Shown: positions 1 to 5,461 of the stretch, piece after piece | Layout: the number at the start of each line of letters is the position of its first letter | Position numbering within the stretch: position 1 is the stretch's first letter | NCBI GenBank assembly: GCA_005777205.1 | Contig: SXNB01000105.1 | Coordinates: 1 to 6,147, forward strand | Source: Burkholderiales bacterium | GTDB lineage: Bacteria; Pseudomonadota; Gammaproteobacteria; Burkholderiales; SG8-39 | Direction: 5' to 3' | Length of the DNA stretch: 6,147 nt | Made by a program: the position numbers and the translations under genes | The notes under the pieces: model-generated | The model's input: the letters and a program-made list of their open reading frames with translations, nothing else | What the model was told of the DNA's origin: nothing | Database searches by the model: none

Positions 1-522
1 CACGCGCATCCCACGCAGGGCTTGCTCGACATGTACACCATCCGCCACTACAAGAAGGACTTCACGCAGCTGACGGTAGCCGTAGTGGGCGACGTGCTGC
101 ACTCGCGCGTGGCACGCTCGCTGATCCACGGCCTGACCACGCTCGGGGTGCCGGAGGTGCGCGTGATCGGACCGCAGACCCTGCTGCCCGCCGGCGTCGA
201 GGCGCTGGGGGTGAAGGTGTTCAACGACATGCGTGCCGGCCTCAGGGATGCGGACGTGGTGGTGATGCTGCGGCTGCAGAACGAGCGCATGAACGGGCCC
301 CTCCTGCCCAGCGCGCAGGAATTCTTCAAGCACTACGGCCTGAACGCGGACAAGCTGGCGCTCGCCAAGCGCGACGCCATCGTCATGCACCCCGGACCGA
401 TGAACCGGGGCGGCGAGATCGATTCCTCGGTGGCCGACGGCCCGCACTCGGTGATCCTGCCGCAGGTGACCTTCGGCATCGCGGTGCGCATGGCGGTGAT
501 GTCCATCGTGGCGGGGAACTAG
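1..522 (+). CDS. pyrB: Aspartate carbamoyltransferase catalytic chain, C-terminal part (5' end outside window)
   Basis: This enzyme condenses carbamoyl phosphate with L-aspartate to N-carbamoyl-L-aspartate, the committed step of de novo pyrimidine synthesis in the cytoplasm. The open frame runs in from the window edge in frame 1, and 173 residues are visible. They start with HAHPTQGLLDMYTI, the family's conserved HPTQ region at the domain junction. The aspartate-binding domain follows, with MLRLQNER at about visible residues 90-97 and HPGPMNRGGEI (the HPxPxNRG signature, the substrate-contacting late loop) at about 129-139. The terminal helix ends ...VAGN and the stop is TAG at 520-522. A TTG at position 22 is internal to the conserved region and is not the start. 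The gene lies 3 nt upstream of the dihydroorotase-like gene, as in pseudomonad-type pyrBC' operons. Any regulatory leader would lie outside the window. Identification is secure; only the 5' half is missing. Confidence 0.96.
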   Translation, partial: HAHPTQGLLDMYTIRHYKKDFTQLTVAVVGDVLHSRVARSLIHGLTTLGVPEVRVIGPQTLLPAGVEALGVKVFNDMRAGLRDADVVVMLRLQNERMNGPLLPSAQEFFKHYGLNADKLALAKRDAIVMHPGPMNRGGEIDSSVADGPHSVILPQVTFGIAVRMAVMSIVAGN

Positions 523-525
523 GCG

Positions 526-1809
526 ATGGACATCCTCATCAAGGGCGGACGGGTGGTGGACCCGGCGAGCGGGCGCGACGCCGTGGGCGACGTGTTCATC
601 GCGGACGGGAAGATCGCCGACAAGGCGGGAAAAGCCAGCCGCACCATTGATGCCAGGGGCCTGGTCGTCGCCCCCGGCCTGATCGACCTCTCGGCGCGCC
701 TGCGCGAGCCCGGCCACGAGTACAAGGCGACGCTCGAATCGGAAATGGACGCCGCGGTCGCGGGCGGCGTGACTAGCCTCGCCTGCCCGCCGGATACCGA
801 TCCGCCGCTGGACGAGCCGGGCCTGGTGGACATGCTGCGCCGGCGCGCCAAGGCGCTGTCGCGCGCCCGGGTCTATCCGGTGGGCGCGCTCACCGTGAAG
901 CTCGCCGGCGAGCGCCTCACCGAGATGGCGGAACTGGCCGAAGCCGGCTGCGTCGCGTTCTCGCAGGCGAACGCGCCGCTGCGCGACACGCAGGTGCTGT
1001 GGCGCGCGCTGCAGTACGCAGCCACCTTCGGCTTCCCGGTCTGGCTGCGCGCGGAGGACACCTGGCTCGCCGCCGGCGGCGTGGCGCACGATGGCGAGGT
1101 CGCGACGCGCATGGGCCTGCCGGGCATCCCGGCCTTCGCCGAGACCGTGGCGCTGGCCACGCTGCTGGAGTTGGTGCGCGCCACGCGCACCCGCGTGCAC
1201 GTGTGCCGGCTCTCCACGGCGGCCGCGGTGGCAATGGTCCGCTCGGCGAAGGCGGAGGGCCTGCCGGTGACCTGCGACGTCGCGATCCACCATGTGCACC
1301 TCTCCGACCGGGACCTGGGGTTCTACGACTCGAACTGCCGCCTCGAGCCGCCGCTGCGCTCGCAGCGCGACCGCGACGCTCTCGCCGCGGGACTCGCCGA
1401 CGGCACCATCGATTGCGTGGTCTCGGACCACACGCCCGTTGACGAGGACCAGAAGCAAATGCCCTTTGACGAAGCCGAGCCGGGCGCCACGGGCCTCGAG
1501 TTGCTGCTGCCCCTGACTCTGAAATGGGCCGCGGCGCGCGGGATCCCGCTCGCCACCGCGCTCGCGCGCGTCACCAGCGATCCGGCGCGGGTCCTCGGCG
1601 TCCAGACCGGTCGCCTTGCGCCGGGCGCGCCCGCGGACCTGGTGCTGTTCGATCCGTCGGCGCCGTTCCGCGTCGGTGCCGCGACGCTGAAAAGTCAGGG
1701 CCACAACACGCCGTTCATCGGCTACGAGCTCGCCGGCTGCGTCCGGGCGACGCTGGTCGCCGGTAACGTGGTGCACGAAGTTCGGGCTGGTGCTAGCGGT
1801 AGCGCCTGA
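526..1809 (+). CDS. pyrC': Dihydroorotase-like protein, probably non-catalytic (PyrC'/PyrX-type ATCase partner)
   Basis: This 427-residue class I dihydroorotase fold has the usual family length, with an amidohydrolase N-terminal strand (MDILIKGGRVVDP), a TIM barrel and a C-terminal composite domain (LAPGAPADLVLFDP, about 364-377). The family's metal site looks dismantled. The PGLIDxHxHxREPG motif reads PGLIDLSARLREPG, so both His are replaced (S56, R58). FSDDG reads FSQAN (145-149), AHAED reads LRAED (R175), and HVCHVST reads HVCRLST (R228). Only the Asp of SDHTP (D301) persists, and the following APH is TPV. In Pseudomonas such inactive homologues, called PyrC' or PyrX, are needed to assemble the PyrB dodecamer. 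By analogy this one is probably structural, and an active pyrC should exist elsewhere. The ATG at 526 follows pyrB by 3 nt with GGGG at 513-516 as a plausible ribosome site. The last 17 nt overlap the convergent methyltransferase remnant. The family is certain; the lack of activity is inference from residues. Confidence 0.9.
   Translation: MDILIKGGRVVDPASGRDAVGDVFIADGKIADKAGKASRTIDARGLVVAPGLIDLSARLREPGHEYKATLESEMDAAVAGGVTSLACPPDTDPPLDEPGLVDMLRRRAKALSRARVYPVGALTVKLAGERLTEMAELAEAGCVAFSQANAPLRDTQVLWRALQYAATFGFPVWLRAEDTWLAAGGVAHDGEVATRMGLPGIPAFAETVALATLLELVRATRTRVHVCRLSTAAAVAMVRSAKAEGLPVTCDVAIHHVHLSDRDLGFYDSNCRLEPPLRSQRDRDALAAGLADGTIDCVVSDHTPVDEDQKQMPFDEAEPGATGLELLLPLTLKWAAARGIPLATALARVTSDPARVLGVQTGRLAPGAPADLVLFDPSAPFRVGAATLKSQGHNTPFIGYELAGCVRATLVAGNVVHEVRAGASGSA
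1789..1806 (+). other. Small stem-loop at the pyrC' 3' end
   Basis: GGTGCTA (1789-1795) and TAGCGCC (1800-1806) can pair over 7 bp with one U-G wobble, closing a GCGG tetraloop. The pyrC' stop codon follows directly at 1807. No T-run follows, so it is not a convincing intrinsic terminator. It could slow transcription or protect the 3' end of the pyr message. On the opposite strand the wobble becomes an A-C mismatch, so any function would more likely be in the plus-strand transcript. Chance is a real possibility in GC-rich DNA. Confidence 0.25.
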
Positions 1810-2224
1810 AATCCCGGAACTCGGTTCCCAGGTCCCGGCGGCAGGCGTCGAAGAAGTATTTGCGCTTGCGAACCGATTTTGCGGTCTCGATGTACAAACA
1901 GCGGGACAGGTAATCAAGGGTCCAGAAATCGGCCGCCGCGGCAATGCCATCCGAATGCAGTTCGCCATAGATCCACTTCGTGCCCGCGATCACGCGCGCC
2001 GAGGGAACATGGTGCGCGAGGTAGCGGCTGGCGACGCCGATGTTGCCGCCAATGTCGAGGATGGTGCGCGGCTGCAGGGCCGGCGGCAGCCAGTACTCGC
2101 TCTTGTCGCCGGGCTTGAGCAGGACGTCGTAGATCAGGCTGAGGTCACTGGTCCCGCGCCGAAACGCAATCTCGCCGCCGTCCCCTGCGCGCGTCGCAAC
2201 CTTGGGAAATTTTCCGGGAGTCAT
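1793..2224 (-). pseudogene. FkbM-family SAM methyltransferase remnant with apparent internal in-frame deletion
   Basis: Read from the ATG at 2224-2222 to TAG at 1795-1793, the frame gives 143 residues. Residues 20-36 (AFRRGTSDLSLIYDVLL) and 53-80 resemble the start of an FkbM methyltransferase. ILDIGGNIGVAS (55-66) is the SAM-binding motif I, followed by YLAHHVPSARVIA. In complete members the next strand ends in an acidic ribose-binding residue (VEPD-like) and about 100 further residues carry the rest of the fold. Here the sequence jumps at A80/G81 to TKWIYGELHSDG and a basic tail (SVRKRKYFFDACRRDL), which looks like the family's extreme C-terminus. The SAM pocket is therefore incomplete and activity is unlikely. 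The apparent junction is near 1979-1987. A hand count gives about 58% GC for 1801-1980 against about 68% for 1981-2220. A TTG at 2251 would extend the frame by nine residues into rlpA and is less likely. FkbM membership of the N-terminal part is fairly secure; the deletion is inferred from memory of the family. An intact but divergent short protein is the alternative. Confidence 0.72.
2216..2220 (+). promoter_or_regulatory. Ribosome binding site of rlpA
   Basis: GGGAG ends 9 nt before the ATG at 2230 and supports that start. It lies within the first codons of the opposite-strand methyltransferase remnant, whose own start (2224) is between this site and rlpA. I see no good -10/-35 pair immediately upstream. 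Confidence 0.6.
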
Positions 2225-2229
2225 AGAGT

Positions 2230-3117
2230 ATGAGGACGGTAGCGGGACCAATCGGGTTGCGAGTTATCGCGCTCGCTGCCGCCGCGAGCCTGGCCGGCTG
2301 CGGCGGACTGTTCAAGCGCACGGATACCGCGCCCGCGCCGCAGGCGGAATCCCGACCCGCGCCGAAGCCGGCGGCAGAGACGGGCGCGAGATGGCCCGGT
2401 GCCTACTACAAGGACGATGGACCCGGCGACCGGCCGCCGGTCGACCTGGCATCCATCCCGGACGCGACGCCGCGCGCCGAGCCTCCGCACCGCTTCGCCA
2501 ACCGCCCGTACCAGGTGTTTGGCCGCGACTACGCGCCGATCGCGAGCGCGCAGGGCTTTCGCCAGAAGGGCATCGCCAGCTGGTACGGGCGGCGCTACCA
2601 CGGCCAGAACACCTCCAGCGGCGAGCCCTACGACATGTACGCCATGACCGCCGCGCATCCGTTTCTGCCCATCCCGACCTATGTGCGGGTCACCAACGTC
2701 GCCAACCGCAGGAGCGTGGTGGTGCGGGTGAATGACCGCGGGCCTTTCCACGCCGATCGCGTCATCGACCTGTCCTACACCGCAGCCTGGAAGCTGAGCT
2801 ACATCGAGGCGGGCAGCGCGCTGGTGGAGATCGAGCATGTGCCGCCGAGCGCCGCGCCGGCGGCGGAACTCGTCGCCGCGGATGCCGGCGGCGTGTTCCT
2901 GCAATTGGGCGCGTTTTCCGTGCGCGAAAGCGCGGACAACTTCCGCGCGCGCATCTACCGCGAGCTCGGCTGGCTGTCGGATCCAATCCAGGTCCACGCC
3001 GCAACCGGCCTGTTCAGGCTGCAACTGGGTCCGTTCCGCTCGGCCGACGAGGCGCGCGCGATCGCCGCGCGCATCGAGGCCGAACTGGCCGTCAAGCCGC
3101 TGCTGGTGTTTCGCTAG
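2230..3117 (+). CDS. rlpA: Septal-ring lytic transglycosylase RlpA family lipoprotein with SPOR domain
   Basis: RlpA proteins are outer-membrane lipoproteins at the division site. In Pseudomonas they cleave glycan strands that lack stem peptides and help daughter cells separate. The 295 residues show a basic N-terminus, a hydrophobic stretch (8-20) and the lipobox LAGC with Cys24 as the predicted lipidated residue. A low-complexity Pro/Ala linker follows (33-55). The double-psi beta-barrel domain spans about 113-203 (GIASWYGRRYHGQNTSSGEPYD). It retains the family's conserved acidic and His residues E132 and H143 and the NDRGPF block with D169. A C-terminal SPOR domain, which binds denuded peptidoglycan, covers about 221-295 (FLQLGAFSVRESA ... 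RLQLGPF). The residue after the lipidated Cys is Gly, not Asp, so outer-membrane sorting is expected. The start ATG has a GGGAG site 9 nt upstream. dacA lies downstream, a common pairing in proteobacteria. Length and domain order are normal. Confidence 0.95.
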   Translation: MRTVAGPIGLRVIALAAAASLAGCGGLFKRTDTAPAPQAESRPAPKPAAETGARWPGAYYKDDGPGDRPPVDLASIPDATPRAEPPHRFANRPYQVFGRDYAPIASAQGFRQKGIASWYGRRYHGQNTSSGEPYDMYAMTAAHPFLPIPTYVRVTNVANRRSVVVRVNDRGPFHADRVIDLSYTAAWKLSYIEAGSALVEIEHVPPSAAPAAELVAADAGGVFLQLGAFSVRESADNFRARIYRELGWLSDPIQVHAATGLFRLQLGPFRSADEARAIAARIEAELAVKPLLVFR

Positions 3118-3121
3118 CGGC

Positions 3122-3127
3122 TATAAT
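3122..3127 (+). promoter_or_regulatory. Promoter -10 element (TATAAT) upstream of dacA
   Basis: A perfect sigma-70 -10 hexamer lies in the 50-nt gap between the rlpA stop and the preferred dacA ATG at 3168. Transcription would begin near 3134, giving a leader of about 34 nt. No good -35 hexamer is found 16-18 bp upstream (the region reads GCTGCT/CTGCTG), so the promoter may be weak or activator-dependent. The ATG at 3126 overlaps this element, which argues against that codon as the dacA start. Confidence 0.5.
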
Positions 3128-3167
3128 GATTGTCCCCTTGTTCGCGCGAAGTCCGGCGCATGCCACG

Positions 3168-4292
3168 ATGCTTTTCCGTCTCGCAGCCACGCTGCTCCTC
3201 GTTCCCATCCTGGCCCAGGCGCAGGCGCCGCAGCCCCCCGCCGTGGTCGGTCGCGCCTGGATCGTCGCCGACCTCAGCAGCGGCCAGCTGCTCGCGGCGG
3301 AGAAGCCCGACGAGCGCATGGAGCCGGCCTCGCTCACCAAGCTGATGACGGCCTATGTCGTGTTCGGCGCGCTCAAGGAAAAGAAGATTGCCCTCGAGCA
3401 GCCAGTGAAGGTGTCGGAAACGGCACCCCGTGCCCCCGGCTCGCGCATGTTCATCGAGGCGCGCCGGCCGGTGAGCGTGGACGAGCTGATCCGCGGCATG
3501 GTGGTGCAGTCAGGCAATGACGCCTGCATTGCGCTCGCCGAGCTCATCTCCGGTAGCGAGGCGGCGTTCGCGCAACGCATGAACCAGGAAGCCGAGCGCC
3601 TCGGCCTGAAGGGCACAAAGTTTATGAACGCCTCGGGCCTGCCCGACCCGCAGCACCATTCCACCGCGCGCGACCTGCACCTGCTCGCCGCGGCGCTGAT
3701 CCGGGACTTCCCAGCCGAGTACGCGACCTATTACTCGCAGAAGGAGTTCCGCTACAACAACATCACGCAGCCCAACCGCAACCGCCTGCTGTGGCTCGAC
3801 CCGACCGTGGACGGCGTCAAGACCGGCTACACGGAAGCCGCAGGCTACTGCCTGATCTCGTCCTCGAAGCGCGGTCCGCGCCGCGTGCTGGCAGTGCTGC
3901 TGGGCTCGACTTCCGAAGCGGCGCGCGCGCAGGAATCGCAGAAGCTACTCAACTGGGGCTTCCAGGCCTTCGACGCCGTGCGGCTCTACGGCGCCAACGA
4001 GGCGGTAAAGGAGATCGAGGTCTGGAAGGGCGCCGCGGACAAGCTCAAAGCGGGATTCCGCTCCGAGCTCGTGGTCACCGTTCCCAGGGGCCAGGCCAAC
4101 CAGCTGAAGGCCGAGTTGCTCGCCCAGTCGCCGCTGCTGGCGCCGATCGCCGACGGCCAGCGGGTTGGCATGGTACGGGTCACGGTGGAGGGCAAGGCGC
4201 TGGGCGAGTATCCGGTGCTGGCGCTGCAGGCGGTACCGGCGGCGGGCTTGCTCGGTCGCGCCTGGGATACACTCAGGCTATGGTTCAAGTGA
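3168..4292 (+). CDS. dacA: D-alanyl-D-alanine carboxypeptidase (PBP5/6 type)
   Basis: This periplasmic low-molecular-weight penicillin-binding protein removes the terminal D-Ala from peptidoglycan pentapeptides and so limits cross-linking. From the preferred ATG it has 374 residues. A signal peptide (MLFRLAATLLLVPILAQA, 1-18) has an AQA cleavage site after residue 18. The three serine-peptidase S11 motifs follow: SLTK (55-58, nucleophile Ser55 and Lys58), SGN (115-117) and KTG (218-220). A PBP5 C-terminal beta domain occupies about 270-355. The end, LLGRAWDTLRLWFK, looks like the amphipathic helix that anchors such enzymes to the outer face of the inner membrane. I chose 3168 because it starts the signal peptide directly. 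An in-frame ATG at 3126 would add 14 residues and overlaps the TATAAT. The ribosome site is poor (only GAAG at 3148-3151). dat follows after 10 nt and may use the released D-alanine. All catalytic motifs are intact. Confidence 0.94.
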   Translation: MLFRLAATLLLVPILAQAQAPQPPAVVGRAWIVADLSSGQLLAAEKPDERMEPASLTKLMTAYVVFGALKEKKIALEQPVKVSETAPRAPGSRMFIEARRPVSVDELIRGMVVQSGNDACIALAELISGSEAAFAQRMNQEAERLGLKGTKFMNASGLPDPQHHSTARDLHLLAAALIRDFPAEYATYYSQKEFRYNNITQPNRNRLLWLDPTVDGVKTGYTEAAGYCLISSSKRGPRRVLAVLLGSTSEAARAQESQKLLNWGFQAFDAVRLYGANEAVKEIEVWKGAADKLKAGFRSELVVTVPRGQANQLKAELLAQSPLLAPIADGQRVGMVRVTVEGKALGEYPVLALQAVPAAGLLGRAWDTLRLWFK

Positions 4293-4302
4293 CGGGGTGA
4301 AC

Positions 4303-5175
4303 ATGGTTTTCCTCAATGGAAAGTTTATGCCGATCGAGGAGGCGCGGGTGCCGGTCCTCGACCGCGGCTTCATCTTCGGCGACGGCTTCTACGAGCTGGT
4401 GCCGGTCTATTCGCGAGTGCCGTTCCGCATGGACGAGCATCTGGCGCGACTGGAACGCAGCCTCGCCGCGGTGCGCATCCGCAACCCCTACAGCCGTGCC
4501 GAGTGGCGCGACATCATCCTGCAGCTGGTGGCGAAGCAGTTGTTCGAGGACCAGGGCGTGTACTTCCAAGTGACGCGCGGCGTGGCCGGGCGCGACCACG
4601 CGTTCCCCAAGGACCCGGACCTCGCGCCGACGGTGTTCGTGATGTCCAATCCGCTGGTGACGCCGACGAAGGAACTGGTCGAGCGCGGCGGCGCCGCGGT
4701 CACCGCGACGGACAACCGCTGGCTCAGCTGCGACATCAAGTCCATCTCGCTCATCAGCAACTGCCTGCTGCGGCAGGTTTCGGCCGATGCCGGCGCCGTG
4801 GAGACCATCCTGTTCCGCGACGGCAGGCTCACCGAAGCCTCGGTCTCGAACGTGTTCGTGGTGCGCGGCGGCGTGATCCTGTCGCCGGCGAAGTCCAAGC
4901 TCATTCTGCCGGGCATTACCTACGACGTCATCGTCGAGCTGGCGCAGGCTGCCGGCCTGCCGTTCGAGTTCCGCGACGTGACGCAAGCGCAAGTGCGCTC
5001 GGCCGACGAGATCTGGGTGACGTCCTCGTCCAAGGAGGTACTCGCCATCGTGACCCTGGACGGCAAGCCGGTCGCCGACGGCAAGCCCGGCCCGGTGTTC
5101 CGTCGCATGCACCGGCTGTACCAGGACTTCAAGCAGAAAGTGATGCGTGCCGGAAAGGAACGACAAGCTGCCTGA
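4303..5175 (+). CDS. dat: D-amino acid aminotransferase (PLP class IV)
   Basis: D-alanine transaminase exchanges amino groups between D-amino acids and 2-oxo acids, typically D-Ala + 2-oxoglutarate to pyruvate + D-Glu, in the cytoplasm. The 290 residues match the family's usual length. Visible hallmarks are DRGFIFGDGFYE (20-31), the catalytic PLP lysine K146 in CDIKS, and E178 in LTEAS, which contacts the pyridine nitrogen. VSNVFV and the late WVTSSSKEVLAI loop also fit. R97 and H99 (GRDHAFP) match the Arg/His carboxylate-binding pair of the Bacillus D-transaminase. That favours D-amino acids over the related branched-chain or aminodeoxychorismate enzymes. The ATG at 4303 is preceded by GGGGTGA (4294-4300) and begins the conserved MVFLNG. 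A longer frame upstream runs through dacA and is not used. The gene lies 10 nt after dacA, consistent with recycling of D-Ala, and its last 29 nt overlap the next gene. Confidence 0.91.
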   Translation: MVFLNGKFMPIEEARVPVLDRGFIFGDGFYELVPVYSRVPFRMDEHLARLERSLAAVRIRNPYSRAEWRDIILQLVAKQLFEDQGVYFQVTRGVAGRDHAFPKDPDLAPTVFVMSNPLVTPTKELVERGGAAVTATDNRWLSCDIKSISLISNCLLRQVSADAGAVETILFRDGRLTEASVSNVFVVRGGVILSPAKSKLILPGITYDVIVELAQAAGLPFEFRDVTQAQVRSADEIWVTSSSKEVLAIVTLDGKPVADGKPGPVFRRMHRLYQDFKQKVMRAGKERQAA

Positions 5176-5461
5176 GCAGAGCGGGCAGGAGCCGCCGCTG
5201 GAGGCGGCTCCGCTGCTCGTCTTTCCCACCCCGTTCCCGATCAAGATCCTCGGGCGCAAGGATGGTGGCTTCGCGCAGGGCGTGCTGGGAATCGTCCGCA
5301 GCCATGCACCGGAATTCGAACCCGCCAGCGTTGAAATGCGCCCGAGCAAGAAGGGCAAGTACCTCAGCCTCACCGTGACCATCAACGCCACCTCGCGCGA
5401 GCAGCTCGACGCGCTGTACCGCGACCTGTGTGACCACCCTGCCGTGGTGATGGTGCTGTGA
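5147..5461 (+). CDS. ybeD: YbeD-like DUF493 family protein
   Basis: This small (104-residue) cytoplasmic protein has no established biochemical role. Family structures have a ferredoxin/ACT-like fold, suggesting regulation or ligand binding. The conserved domain covers about 24-104: LLVFPTPFPIKILGRKDGGF, then RPSKKGKYLSLTVTI (the SxKGxYxSLTV signature), REQLDALYRDL and the terminal HPAVVMVL. Residues 1-23 (ending PPLEAAP) are a variable leader. The only ordinary in-frame start is GTG at 5147, inside dat. A GGAAAGGAA at 5151-5159 lies just downstream of it, so a CTG start at 5168 cannot be excluded. The gene overlaps dat by 29 nt and lipB by 4 nt, so translation is probably coupled. Its place before lipB is conserved in many proteobacteria and hints at a link to lipoate metabolism, which is unproven. 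A strong stem-loop lies in its first 25 codons. Confidence 0.88.
   Translation: MPERNDKLPEQSGQEPPLEAAPLLVFPTPFPIKILGRKDGGFAQGVLGIVRSHAPEFEPASVEMRPSKKGKYLSLTVTINATSREQLDALYRDLCDHPAVVMVL
5174..5218 (+). other. Stem-loop over the dat stop / ybeD 5' coding region
   Basis: GGAGCCGCC (5188-5196) and GGCGGCTCC (5203-5211) form a perfect 9-bp inverted repeat around a 6-nt loop (GCTGGA). Outer arms GAGCAG (5174-5179) and CTGCTC (5213-5218) can add 6 bp beyond an asymmetric internal loop. The structure begins inside the dat stop codon (TGA at 5173-5175) and encodes roughly ybeD residues 10-24. No T-run follows, so it is not a standard terminator. It could affect transcript stability or coupling, or be a single REP-like palindrome; only one copy occurs in this window. 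Confidence 0.45.

Noticed and set aside
2205..2215. AT-rich inverted repeat GGAAA-T-TTTCC upstream of rlpA
   Set aside because: The arms are only 5 bp with a 1-nt centre. It is too short to support an operator or terminator call.
1790..2233. Plus-strand open frame of 147 codons over the methyltransferase remnant
   Set aside because: The opposite strand carries a recognisable SAM-binding motif and FkbM-like sequence. The plus frame shows no family features and is a GC-rich shadow.
2221..3024. Minus-strand open frame of 267 codons opposite rlpA
   Set aside because: rlpA has a lipobox, a barrel domain and a SPOR domain in order. The antisense frame has none and is a codon-bias shadow.
3126..3167. 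N-terminal extension of dacA from the upstream ATG
   Set aside because: The codon overlaps the TATAAT element and would put 14 residues ahead of a normal signal peptide that begins at 3168.
4248..4273. Possible promoter (TTGCTC ... TACACT) just before dat
   Set aside because: The hexamers match poorly and are only 14 bp apart; dat is more simply read from the dacA transcript.
4285..5391. Minus-strand open frame of 368 codons opposite dat and ybeD
   Set aside because: It is rich in His, Arg and Leu without domain motifs, as expected from the antisense of GC-rich codons. dat and ybeD on the plus strand are unambiguous.
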